Below are positions 50,399-60,810 of a stretch of 64,000 bases of DNA, piece after piece (position 1 is the first letter of the stretch; each line of letters opens with the position of its first letter). A program made the translations under genes and the position numbers. The notes below the pieces were generated by a model that searched no databases, was not told where the DNA came from, and was given only the letters and a program-made list of their open reading frames with translations. The stretch comes from DATADD01 sp046262355 (GTDB lineage Bacteria > Actinomycetota > CADDZG01 > WHSQ01): NCBI GenBank assembly GCA_046262355.1, contig JBHEMX010000093.1, forward strand, positions 1-64,000, given 5' to 3'.

Positions 50399-50912
50399 GG
50401 TCGTTTCGGCGCGGCGGTGACGCAGCGATCCCCGCCACCGACCCGATCAATCCTATGAGGGCCGCCGCAACGACGAGCGTGAGCCCGATCCCGGGTTCTG
50501 CTTCTCCGACTATGTTGAGGCGGCGTGAGATGTTGGACGAGAGGTTGCCTATCCCGCGGTAATCCGCGATCGCGACCGCCCCTATGAGGACGGCTCCGAT
50601 CACGCCGAGCCATCCCCACCTCGCCCGTTGACGGACCAACAAGAGGAGCGCTGCTGCGATCAAGATGACGCCGCCTGCGAGAGACCACCACCCGTCGCGC
50701 GCCGCCAATCCGGTGAACGGCTTGGTCATCTCGGGCTCCTCGGGCTCGTTGCCCGCGTCGAAGAGCGTGTCTTGGCGGAGCTCCGGACGAACCGTGATCG
50801 TGACCCACTCGAGCGCCGACCCGACGATCGCCGCCACGCCCGCGGCCAGCATGACCGCGACGGCCCACACCCTCACCCAGTCGAAGAAGTCTTTCGAGCG
50901 AGCGGCCGTCAT
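50394..50912 (-). CDS. four-helix membrane protein of unknown function
   Basis: 172 residues with hydrophobic segments at about 17-33, 74-92, 98-116 and 142-165. An extracytoplasmic loop of about 40 residues follows the first segment and is acidic (DAGNEPEEPEM). I recognise no family. ATG at 50912 is close to the divergent mca start (21 bases), so the two share a promoter region. The C-terminus (SPPRRNDH) runs into the inverted repeat at 50339-50398. Confidence 0.7.
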   Translation of the reverse strand: MTAARSKDFFDWVRVWAVAVMLAAGVAAIVGSALEWVTITVRPELRQDTLFDAGNEPEEPEMTKPFTGLAARDGWWSLAGGVILIAAALLLLVRQRARWGWLGVIGAVLIGAVAIADYRGIGNLSSNISRRLNIVGEAEPGIGLTLVVAAALIGLIGSVAGIAASPPRRNDH

Positions 50913-50932
50913 AAGACGGTTAGCCTAGCGTC

Positions 50933-51793
50933 ATGGCGAAAAAGAACCGCTGTCTCATGGTGTTCCATGCACATCCAGACGACGAGTCCTCCAAGGGTGC
51001 GGGATCGATGGCGCGCTACGCCGCAGAGGGCGTACGGGTCGTGCTCGTGTGTGCCACGCGCGGCGAGGAGGGCGACATCCTCAACCCCCGCATGGAGCGT
51101 GAGGGCATCAAAGACCGCATGGCGGAGATCAGGGTGGCAGAGCTCGAGACGGCGTGCGATCTGCTCGGCGTCGAAAGGATCTACCACCTCGGCTATCGCG
51201 ACTCGGGCATGCCGGGCGAGGAACCCAACAAGCATCCCGACGCCTTCTGCAACGTCGATCCACAGGAAGCGGCGCGCCGGCTGGTGGAGATCATCCGCGC
51301 GGAGCGCCCCGAAGTGTTCGTCTGCTACGACGAGTCGCGTGGCTATGAGCATCCCGACCATGTACGAGTGCACGAGTTCGGAACGCGCGCCTTCCGCGAG
51401 GCAGGGGACGGGGATGCTTTTCCCGACGCGGGTGCCCCATGGCAGCCGTCCAAGCTCTACTACTTCGCGACCTTCTCCAAGCAAAGATTCGTCAGGGTGC
51501 ACGAGGCTGCGCTGGCGGAGGGCATCGAGAGCCCATTCCAGGAGTGGATAGACAGCTGGGAGGAGAGAGAGTTCGAGGAACCCGAGATAACGAGCCAGGT
51601 CGACGTCGCCGACTACATCGAGCTGCGCAGCAAAGCGCTGCTTGCGCACGCGACCCAGATCGATCCCGACAGCTTCTGGTTCGCGATCCCGGACGAGATC
51701 CACCGCAAGGTCTATCCGTGGGAGGACTACACGCTGGTTACATCGAACGTTGATACGTCGATCCCCGAGGATGATCTCTTCGCCGGCGTCTGA
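50933..51793 (+). CDS. mca: mycothiol S-conjugate amidase
   Basis: 286 residues. Zinc amidase of the MshB/LmbE family that cleaves mycothiol S-conjugates so the mercapturic acid can be exported (detoxification). Zinc-site motifs AHPDDESSKGAG and the late YEHPDHVRVHEFG are present, and the family segments EREGIKDRMAEIRVAELETA and DIPDEIHRKVYPWEDYTLV-like (here FAIPDEIHRKVYPWEDY) favour Mca over MshB. It implies mycothiol in this organism, together with ino1. It ends exactly where the FtsH-like gene ends on the other strand (no spacer). Confidence 0.92.
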   Translation: MAKKNRCLMVFHAHPDDESSKGAGSMARYAAEGVRVVLVCATRGEEGDILNPRMEREGIKDRMAEIRVAELETACDLLGVERIYHLGYRDSGMPGEEPNKHPDAFCNVDPQEAARRLVEIIRAERPEVFVCYDESRGYEHPDHVRVHEFGTRAFREAGDGDAFPDAGAPWQPSKLYYFATFSKQRFVRVHEAALAEGIESPFQEWIDSWEEREFEEPEITSQVDVADYIELRSKALLAHATQIDPDSFWFAIPDEIHRKVYPWEDYTLVTSNVDTSIPEDDLFAGV

Positions 51794-53638
51794 TCACGCC
51801 GTGACGCGCGCCTCCAGGGTGCTTTCGAGCACGGCGGCGATCTCGTCGCCGAGGAGCTCCTCGTGCTTCAGGAGCGCATCGCGCAAAGCGTCGACGAGGT
51901 CCCTGTTCCTCTCGAGCAGGTAGGCGATCTGCTCCTTCTGGCGATGTAGGAGGCCCTCGACCTCCCTGCGGGAGTCGTCGGAGCTCAGGACCTTTGCGAC
52001 GATGTTCGAGGATGCGTAGGGTCCGTTCTGCACCGCCTCATAGGAGATGAGGTTGGAGCCCATCCCGAACGACCCGACCATCTGAGCCGACAGCGTAGTG
52101 GCGGCCTGCAGGTCCGACGACGGACCGGTCCCGGACTCACCGAAGTAGAGCTCTTCGGCAGCCATCCCGGCGAGCGCGATCTTGAGTGTCGCCTCGAGCT
52201 CGGACCTCGACTTCGTGAAGCGCTCTTCGGCATCGGAGTGTGCCAAGAGACCGAGTGCGGCGCGCCGCTTGATTATCGACAGGACCTCCAGCTTGCGGTG
52301 GTCCTTGGCGCAGAGGTAGGCCGCAACGGCGTGGCCCGCCTCGTGCGTTGCGATCAGGTCTCGCTCGCGCACGGTGTAGGCGACCGGTTGCGCCAGACCG
52401 ATCTCCTCGGACAGGCGCGCGCGCTGCACGTCGCGCCAGTTGAGCTGCCTGCGGCCCTCTCGGATCGCCCACACGAGCGCCTCGTCGAGGATGTGCTCGA
52501 GCATCGCAGGCGTGTATCCGAGCGACATTGCGGCGAGCTCCTCCCGCAGGTCCTCGCGCTGCATGTCCTCGGCGTGTGACCGGCGCGAGAGGAAGTAGTC
52601 GACGAGATCGCGCCGCCCTGCCTTGGAGGGCAGGTCGAAGTAGAGGCTGCGATCGAATCTTCCCGGGCGCATGAGAGCCGGGTCGAGCGAGTCGGCCCTG
52701 TTGGTCGCTCCGACGATCAACACGTTGCTGTAGGGGGGCCGCTTCCTCTTCGCCTGGCGATCCGACGGCAGGAACTTGTTGAGAAGGCCGATGAAGAGGT
52801 TGCGCACGCGCATGCCGAACGGCGGCGTGTCGAAGGACTGCAGCTGGATCAACAGCTCGTTGACCATGCCTCCGCTGCCCGAGTCCACCATGCGGTCGAC
52901 CGACAGACCGGCGCCGCGATGCTCGCGCGCCGACGATAGACCGCCGCGGGCGCCGCCTACCGCGTCCATCTCCTCGATGAACCCTATGGCGCCGCCCTCT
53001 TTGCGCGCGGCCTTCCTGAGCGTCTTGAAGAAGGCGCGGATCTTGAACGCCGTCATCCCGAACCACATGCTCTGGAACGACGGTGCGGAAACGAAGAAGA
53101 ACGGTACGCCGGCTTCGGCGGCCATCGCCTTGGCCACGTGCGTCTTGCCGGTGCCGGGCTTGCCCTCGAACAGGATGCCGCGCCGAGGATTGCCCCCGAG
53201 CTCGTCGCGGAAGGTCTTGTACGTGAGGAAGATCTGCAGCGTGCGCGTGACCTCCTCGAGAACGGTATCGATGCCGCGCACGTCCGCGAAGCCGATCCCG
53301 ATCTCCTCGGGACTGAAGCGGACGTGAGGCGAGCGCCCGTTGGCGAGGGGCAGCAGCAACATGAGGCTGAACGACAGCAGGATCAGCAGGGGGAACAACC
53401 ACAGGATCGCGTCGGGTCCGAGCGTGGGGAGCCCGAACTCGAGCGGTCGGCCCTCGATCACGCGCCGGAGCAGATAGACGAGAAGGACGACGTCGAGGAG
53501 AAGGAGGAGACGGAGGCGCTTCTGCCGGTTGCGCTCGCGGATGCGCCGGACGTCGGCCTGGTGGTCGGCCGCAACGGCACGGAAGTTGTCTGTGCCCAGC
53601 CGCAGGGCCGCCGCCCCGTTCGATCTCGTCTCGCCCAA
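51794..53638 (-). CDS. FtsH-like AAA+ zinc metalloprotease (divergent)
   Basis: 614 residues. Two N-terminal membrane helices (about 40-60 and 78-98), then an AAA domain with Walker A FEGKPGTGKTHVAKAMAAEA, the arginine fingers in MRPGRFDRS, and an M41 peptidase domain with zinc site ATHEAGHAVAAYL and third ligand in GTGPSSDLQAAT. Odd features: Walker B reads FIEEMDAVGG (Glu where FtsH has Asp), the pore motif is MWFGM instead of FVG-like, and a 35-40 residue insertion separates Walker B from the second region of homology. TTG at 53638 with GGAG upstream is chosen; a longer frame to 53974 is low-complexity. Probably a paralogue, not the housekeeping FtsH. Confidence 0.88.
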   Translation of the reverse strand: MGETRSNGAAALRLGTDNFRAVAADHQADVRRIRERNRQKRLRLLLLLDVVLLVYLLRRVIEGRPLEFGLPTLGPDAILWLFPLLILLSFSLMLLLPLANGRSPHVRFSPEEIGIGFADVRGIDTVLEEVTRTLQIFLTYKTFRDELGGNPRRGILFEGKPGTGKTHVAKAMAAEAGVPFFFVSAPSFQSMWFGMTAFKIRAFFKTLRKAARKEGGAIGFIEEMDAVGGARGGLSSAREHRGAGLSVDRMVDSGSGGMVNELLIQLQSFDTPPFGMRVRNLFIGLLNKFLPSDRQAKRKRPPYSNVLIVGATNRADSLDPALMRPGRFDRSLYFDLPSKAGRRDLVDYFLSRRSHAEDMQREDLREELAAMSLGYTPAMLEHILDEALVWAIREGRRQLNWRDVQRARLSEEIGLAQPVAYTVRERDLIATHEAGHAVAAYLCAKDHRKLEVLSIIKRRAALGLLAHSDAEERFTKSRSELEATLKIALAGMAAEELYFGESGTGPSSDLQAATTLSAQMVGSFGMGSNLISYEAVQNGPYASSNIVAKVLSSDDSRREVEGLLHRQKEQIAYLLERNRDLVDALRDALLKHEELLGDEIAAVLESTLEARVTA

Positions 53639-53706
53639 CCCTCGCTCCTGTCGCCGCCCTTTTGGGAGATTCTCCCACCCCAGGCTCGGAGGGGATAGTG
53701 CTGGAG

Positions 53707-54285
53707 TTACGTATCTTTGGCGCGCAGAGCGGCGGCGCCGGCGACGCCGAGGAGGAAGGCGCCGGCGAGCGCCCGGCTCGTGCCCTCGACGAGTCCGACG
53801 CCGGCGAAGGCGACGGGATCGGAGAGCGACTCGACCAGGAGCAGTCCGACGGCGCGCGCCATGACGCCGACGAGCAGCGCAAGGCCCGCTCCCACCAGAG
53901 CCGAGGGCACCGCCGCGGCAGGTGGAAGGAGGCCCGCGGGCGCGCCGCGCCGGACGCCCAGCCATGCTCCCCACACCGTGGGAACCTCGTCCGCGGGCGT
54001 CGCCAACGCGTGCTGGGCCGCGCTCAGGGCAACCGGGAGCAAGGCCACCTCGAGGAGGCTGAGGCCGAGCAGGCCGAGGCGCGCGTCACGCAGCTCCTCG
54101 ACGCCCACGCGCCGGACCTGACGGCCCTCCGGGAAGCGCTCGATGGCGCCGTGCAGCTCGTCCACCGCGATGACCTGGCGGAAGAAGTAGGCGTGTGCGA
54201 CATGAAGGGGGACGGTGACAAGCGCCACGAGCAGGAACAGCGTCGAGAAGTTGCGGAACGTCGCGCGCAGAGCCCCGTCGAGCAT
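53707..54285 (-). CDS. hypothetical membrane protein (DUF-type, Ala/Leu-rich)
   Basis: 192 residues. ATG at 54285 begins MLDGALRATFRNFSTLFLLVA, and a hydrophobic helix follows at about residues 12-30. Further hydrophobic stretches are around 70-95, 110-135 and 155-185. The opening resembles integral membrane proteins of the glycerophosphoryl-diester-phosphodiesterase membrane-domain kind, but this is weak. A longer frame to 54531 has no protein character and overlaps the next gene. It stands 68 bases upstream of the FtsH-like gene, perhaps co-transcribed. Confidence 0.65.
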   Translation of the reverse strand: MLDGALRATFRNFSTLFLLVALVTVPLHVAHAYFFRQVIAVDELHGAIERFPEGRQVRRVGVEELRDARLGLLGLSLLEVALLPVALSAAQHALATPADEVPTVWGAWLGVRRGAPAGLLPPAAAVPSALVGAGLALLVGVMARAVGLLLVESLSDPVAFAGVGLVEGTSRALAGAFLLGVAGAAALRAKDT

Positions 54286-54329
54286 CGGGCGAGTGTAGAC
54301 AGGTCCCACGAGGACGCCGAGGAGAGCGC

Positions 54330-55784
54330 ATGAACGCACGCAGGATCCTGTTGTGGCACGGCTATCTGCTGACCGGGTCGGGCTCGAACATCTATGCGGC
54401 CAACACCGCGCGCCGCTGGCGCGCCGCCGGCCACGACGTCCTGCTCGTGTGCCAGGAGCGCGCGGCACACGTCTTCGATTTCGTCGATGCGGCGGGTGAC
54501 TTCGCCGGCGGCAATCGCTCGTGGGACGCATCGCCGACCGGTGCTCCCCCCGCGGCCGGTCGCTGCACCGTCGTCCGCCCCGACATCGCCGGGCTCCTGC
54601 CGGTCTACGTGCTCGACGACTACGAGGGCTTCTCCGTCAAGCGTTTCGTGGATCTCACGGACGACGAGCTCGAGCGCTACACGAGGGCGAACGTGGCCGC
54701 GTTCACCTCTGCGATCGAGAGGCATCGCCCCGACGCGATCATCGTCGGTCACGAGGTCATGGGCCCGGCGATCGCGCGGCGCGCCTGCGCTCACACGGAT
54801 GCCACCTACCTGGCGAAGCTACACGGCAGCGCGCTGGAGTACGCGGTGAAGGTGCAAGAGCGCTATCGTGATCTCGCGCGCGAGGGCCTCTGTGGTGCGC
54901 AGGTGGTCGTCGGAGGCAGCCGTTACATGGTCGCAGCGGCGAGCGCTGTGGTCCCGGGATGGGAGCGGCGCGCCGCCGTGGTCAACCCGGGATGCGACGT
55001 CGATCTGTTCCGTCCTCGAAGCGAGAGTGTGTCCTCGACCGCCCGCGCGAAGCCACCCGACGCTCGCGCGGTCGGCTTCGTCGGCAAGCTGATCGCGGCA
55101 AAGGGCGTGCACGACCTCCTCGCGGCCCTGGGGTTGACGTCGGCGCCGGGCCTGCGCCTCGCGGTCGTGGGCTACGGGGGCTTCGAGCCGCGGCTGCGCG
55201 CGCTGGCGGAGGCGTTCGCGCGGGGAGACCTCGGGCGCGCCGAGGCGATCGCGCGCGCGGGCGAGAGCGGCGCGCCCCTGAACCACCTCGCGACCTTCCT
55301 GTCGTCCCCTCGCGTCGACGGCGACTACGTGGCCAGGGCGGCCGCGGTTCCCGTCGAGTTCCGCGGCCGTCTCGAGCACGGCCCCCTGGCGCGGCTGCTG
55401 CCGATGTTCGACGTGCTCGTGGTGCCGTCGAAGGTTCCCGAGGCGTTCGGCATGGTGGCCGCAGAGGCCGCCGCGTGCGGCGTGTTGCCGATCGTGCCGC
55501 GCCACTCCGGGATCGGCGAGGTCGGCGCCGCGCTAGAGGATGCGCTCGGCGCGCCGGGCCTTGTCTCCTACGACCCCGCCTCCCCGATCGAAGGCATCGC
55601 CGCGGCGATCGACCGCACGCTCACGATCCCTCCCGGCGAGCGCGTCGAGATGGAGGCGGTCGTCGTCGAGCTCGCCCGCAGGATGTGGTCGTGGGAGCAT
55701 GTCGCGACGCGCTTGCTGGAGCTCGCCCTGGACCCGCCGGGCGGACCGGCTAGGCAAGCACCGATCCGAGCCAGAAGTCGCTGA
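54330..55784 (+). CDS. GT4-type glycosyltransferase
   Basis: 484 residues, GT-B fold. N-terminal acceptor half: ILLWHGYLLTGSGSNIYAANTARRW. C-terminal donor half: VGFVGKLIAAKGVHDLLAAL and the E-x7-E motif in VPSKVPEAFGMVAAEAAACG, then a Gly-rich nucleotide-sugar region. No signal or membrane helix, so probably membrane-associated in the cytoplasm. The product is unknown. ATG at 54330 is divergent from the membrane protein gene (44-base spacer). The last 35 bases overlap the nucleoside hydrolase gene on the other strand. Confidence 0.88.
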   Translation: MNARRILLWHGYLLTGSGSNIYAANTARRWRAAGHDVLLVCQERAAHVFDFVDAAGDFAGGNRSWDASPTGAPPAAGRCTVVRPDIAGLLPVYVLDDYEGFSVKRFVDLTDDELERYTRANVAAFTSAIERHRPDAIIVGHEVMGPAIARRACAHTDATYLAKLHGSALEYAVKVQERYRDLAREGLCGAQVVVGGSRYMVAAASAVVPGWERRAAVVNPGCDVDLFRPRSESVSSTARAKPPDARAVGFVGKLIAAKGVHDLLAALGLTSAPGLRLAVVGYGGFEPRLRALAEAFARGDLGRAEAIARAGESGAPLNHLATFLSSPRVDGDYVARAAAVPVEFRGRLEHGPLARLLPMFDVLVVPSKVPEAFGMVAAEAAACGVLPIVPRHSGIGEVGAALEDALGAPGLVSYDPASPIEGIAAAIDRTLTIPPGERVEMEAVVVELARRMWSWEHVATRLLELALDPPGGPARQAPIRARSR

Positions 55785-56673
55785 AGGCGGGGGCGTCGAC
55801 CGACGTCACCACGCGCGCCGGGCGCCCCGCAACGGGATCGACGAACGTGCGCACGTTGCCGTCGACGAGGGCGGCCGTAACCGGCAGGTCTTGCACGGAC
55901 ACGAAGCCTTCCTCCACCATGCAGGCGACGGTCAAGGGATCGTGCATCACCGCGACGCAGTCCTCGGGGAGCCCGCCTCGACCTATGCGTTGCAGTATCG
56001 GTGCCCACACATCGATGAGACGCGCGAGCACCCGGCAGAGCTCGTCCCCGGCGCGCAGGCGTTCTAGGTGCGCGCGTGTGAGGAACACCTCCGCGGTCAC
56101 GTTCAGGGGCACGTAGAGCAACGGCATGCCGGCGTTCAGCGCCCGCAGCGACGCGTCGGGATCGACGTTGAGGTTGTGATCCGATGAGGGAGGGACCTCT
56201 GCGCCGAGAACCTCGATCGGCGCGAACACGCCGCCCATGACGGCCACCCTGCTCACGCGTCCGACGAGACCGCCATCGCGCTCCAGCGCCGCGGCGATGT
56301 TGGTTTGCATGCCGACGGTGGCGATCTCGGGGCGCGCGCCGGGCCGCACGCCGGCATCCAACAAGACCTCGACGGCGTGCCTCGGGGAGATCGTGACGTC
56401 GACGACCGGAAGGCCGAGGCCCTCGTGACCCATCGACGCGAGACCCATCGCCGGCCGTTCCGACCGGCCGACGCCGGCGGCGACCTCGATGTCGCCGCGC
56501 CCCGCGACCTCGAGCAGCGTGGCTGCGATTCGCGCTCGCATCTCGGTGTCACCCGAGACCGTGGTGACCGTCGTCAGGTCGATGCTCGGATGTCGCAGGG
56601 CGAACGCGAGGGCGAGCGCATCGTCGACATCCGTGCCTATGTCCGTGTCGAGGATCAGGGGGATGGGGGGCAA
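55750..56673 (-). CDS. inosine-uridine-type nucleoside hydrolase
   Basis: 307 residues. The calcium-binding motif LILDTDIGTDVDDALALAFA defines the family, and the catalytic-end region DHNLNVDPDASLRALNAG and HDPLTVACMVEEGFVSVQ is present. Releases the base from ribonucleosides for salvage. ATG at 56673, 3 bases after the arfB stop, in the same direction as arfB and the YyaL-like gene. Confidence 0.93.
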   Translation of the reverse strand: MPPIPLILDTDIGTDVDDALALAFALRHPSIDLTTVTTVSGDTEMRARIAATLLEVAGRGDIEVAAGVGRSERPAMGLASMGHEGLGLPVVDVTISPRHAVEVLLDAGVRPGARPEIATVGMQTNIAAALERDGGLVGRVSRVAVMGGVFAPIEVLGAEVPPSSDHNLNVDPDASLRALNAGMPLLYVPLNVTAEVFLTRAHLERLRAGDELCRVLARLIDVWAPILQRIGRGGLPEDCVAVMHDPLTVACMVEEGFVSVQDLPVTAALVDGNVRTFVDPVAGRPARVVTSVDAPAFSDFWLGSVLA

Positions 56674-56676
56674 GTC

Positions 56677-57098
56677 CTAGTCGACCTCGGGGGCTCTGCG
56701 CATCCTCTTGACGTCCGCGCGTCGCTTTTTAGCGTGCATCCGACGCTCCCTCGAGGCGTGCGTCGGCTCTGTGGCGGTGCGCCGCTTCACGGGTCTGAGA
56801 GCATCCGCGACCAGCGTCGCCAGCCTCCTCTCGACCTCCTCGCGGTTGCGAAGTTGAGAGCGATGTGTCGCGCTCGTGAGCCGCAGCGTGCCGGAGGCAT
56901 CCAGACGTCGCCGAAGGTGGTGCATCACCCGGAGACGCTGCCGGGGACCCAGAGCTCGCGACGAGGCGACGTTCCAGGTCAAATCGACGCGCGTCGCCGC
57001 CTTGTTGGCGTGCTGGCCGCCCGGGCCCCCCGACGGCGAGAAGCGCACATGGATCTCGTCGTCGGGGATCGTGAGCGTGCGGTTGACGCGCACGTCGC

Positions 57099-57102
<4 letters not shown>
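56677..57102 (-). CDS. arfB: peptidyl-tRNA hydrolase ArfB-like ribosome rescue factor
   Basis: 141 residues. The peptide-release motif GGPGGQHANKAATRVDL carries GGQ, and FSPSGGP and LRLTSATHRSQLRNREEV are typical. The basic C-terminal tail (KRRADVKRMRRAPEV) enters the mRNA channel of stalled ribosomes. ATG at 57102 overlaps the YyaL-like stop by 4 bases; the upstream part of the frame is not conserved. Short length and tail separate it from the classical release factors. Confidence 0.93.
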
Positions 57103-59117
<2,015 letters not shown>

Positions 59118-59187
59118 GGTGCCATCCTTACCCCTGCTCTACCCTTGCCGGTGACCTCTGCGACGCATCGTCGTAGGCTTCGGCGCC

Positions 59188-59478
59188 GTGGCCGCCCTCG
59201 CCTACGTCCTGCCGCCGCTGTCGGGGCTGATCGCCTACTTCGCCGGGGCGACGCCACGGATGCGCCTCCACGGGCTTCAGTCGGTGCTCTTCGGAGTGGC
59301 GTTGCCGCCGGCGCTCAGCGCGGCCGCCGCATGGACGCCGGGCGCGACGCAAGCGGTCGCCGTCCTGGGGGCGCTAGCGTGGCTCGCGTTCCTCGGTGGG
59401 AGCGCCGCCGGCAAGGATCCGGGCGTTCCCGTCCTCGCGCGCAGGCTCGCCGCGCTCGCCGCCTCTCCCCCTCGCTAG
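59188..59478 (+). CDS. small membrane protein, DUF4870/Tic20-like
   Basis: 96 residues with three hydrophobic segments (YVLPPLSGLIAYFAG, SVLFGVALPPALSAAAAW, AVAVLGALAWLAFLGG). The pattern of first helix, charged MRLHGLQS turn and later helices resembles the Tic20-like DUF4870 group. GTG at 59188 is the only start candidate. The function is unknown; it stands alone. Confidence 0.65.
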   Translation: MAALAYVLPPLSGLIAYFAGATPRMRLHGLQSVLFGVALPPALSAAAAWTPGATQAVAVLGALAWLAFLGGSAAGKDPGVPVLARRLAALAASPPR

Positions 59479-59517
59479 GGTCCCGGCGCGCCGGGCATCA
59501 CCGGCCGAGCCCGGCCT

Positions 59518-60384
59518 CTAGCTGGGACGCGCCGAGAAACACATCCGGCACGACGTTGCAGTCGAGCCGTTGACCGCGCCGCATGCGGGGCACTTCCAGA
59601 AGCCGCTGGAGGCCTCCTGTCCCCCCGTCACGGTCTCTCCCGACCTCTCGTGCTCCGAGAAGGCGGCGGTGCGGGTCTCGGTGGCGACGGCGGCCCGCCC
59701 CCCGGACGTCTCCACCGCCGGGCCCGTCATGCCTGCGCGCGGCCCGGGCGCAGGCATCCACTGGCCCGTCGGCTCGTCGTAGACGAGGAGCTCTTCGCCG
59801 CGCCGGAACCACCAGCGTCCGTCGCGCTCGAAGGGCTGTTCCTGCGGCTCGTCGTCCAGGCCGGATGCGGTCTCGGCCGCGGGCTCCTGGGCCCTTTCGG
59901 CCGCGCGCGCCGAGGCGCCGCCGGTGTCCTCCGCCGGGCGCGGCTCGGCCTGGAGGAGGTCGTAGCCTCCCGCTCCCGCTCCGACACCCACGGGCTCGTC
60001 TTGCGTCGCTGCGGGGGTCCAGGTGAAGTCGGAGCTCTCGGTGTCCACGCGCTCCTGCTCGGCGGCCGGTTGCTCGGCCTGAGGAGCTTCCTGCTGGGGC
60101 ACCTCCTCCTGTTGCGGCGGTCGAGCCTCGGCGGCGCTGCGCTCTTCAGCCTCGGCGGGGCTCGGCTCTGGGGCAGGGCGTGCCTCAGGCTCGGCCGCAG
60201 CGAAGGCGGCGCCGGCGCCCGCCTCGGGAGCGGCCGTCGTCGTTCCCATGCTCTGCTCGGCCGCCGCCGGCCGAGCGACGATGGCGCCCCTGATGCGGGC
60301 GAGCAGGGCGAGCGCCACGATGAGCAGGAGCGCGATGGCTCCGAGCAGCGACACGGCGAGCGTCTGGAAAAGGTTCGTGTCCAT
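59518..60384 (-). CDS. membrane-anchored protein with C-terminal RanBP2-type zinc finger
   Basis: 288 residues. One N-terminal membrane helix (about 9-32, LLGAIALLLIVALALLARI), a long Glu/Ala/Pro/Gln-rich disordered middle, a short folded module (RWWFRRGEELLVYDEPTGQW, about 198-217), and a final zinc finger WKCPACGAVNGSTATSCRMC that fits W-x-C-x2-C-x3-N-x6-C-x2-C exactly. This finger class binds RNA or ubiquitin in eukaryotes; in bacteria its role is unclear. ATG at 60384 follows a GGGGGA site. No known whole-length family. Confidence 0.75.
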   Translation of the reverse strand: MDTNLFQTLAVSLLGAIALLLIVALALLARIRGAIVARPAAAEQSMGTTTAAPEAGAGAAFAAAEPEARPAPEPSPAEAEERSAAEARPPQQEEVPQQEAPQAEQPAAEQERVDTESSDFTWTPAATQDEPVGVGAGAGGYDLLQAEPRPAEDTGGASARAAERAQEPAAETASGLDDEPQEQPFERDGRWWFRRGEELLVYDEPTGQWMPAPGPRAGMTGPAVETSGGRAAVATETRTAAFSEHERSGETVTGGQEASSGFWKCPACGAVNGSTATSCRMCFSARPS

Positions 60385-60577
60385 GGAACGATCTTCCCCC
60401 TTGGTCTTCGTCGGACGCAGGTTCGCGCCCCCGACGAAGGCGTGTCCGAGGACGTCGTGGGCGAGCAAATAGCATAGAAGAGTAAACGGACCTCAGCCAG
60501 TGGCCAGCGTGGCGCGCGTCGCGCTGCGGTCATAGAATCCCGCGTCGACGGGTCGGCCCACCGAGAAGAGGTGCCGT

Positions 60578-60781
60578 GTGGCGGTTATCAAGACCATCGA
60601 TCTCGTGGGCGTGTCACCCAGTTCCTGGAGAGACGCGGCACAGCAAGCACTCGACGAGGCCTCGAAGACCATCCGCAGCATCACGACGATGGAGGTGCTC
60701 GACACGTCTTGCACCGTCGGCGACGGCAAGATCGTCGAGTATCTGACCCATGTCCGGATCAGGTTCCGGATAGAGCGCTAG
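60578..60781 (+). CDS. dodecin
   Basis: 67 residues. Flavin-binding, dodecamer-forming storage or buffering protein. The sequence VIKTIDLVGVSPSSWRDAAQQ, the conserved Trp and the VEYLTHVRIRFRIE end identify it. GTG at 60578 with AAGAGG 7 bases upstream. It precedes purA by 29 bases on the same strand. Confidence 0.93.
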   Translation: MAVIKTIDLVGVSPSSWRDAAQQALDEASKTIRSITTMEVLDTSCTVGDGKIVEYLTHVRIRFRIER

Positions 60782-60810
60782 CAAAGTCAGGCTAGGCGGA
60801 GCTTCCCCAG

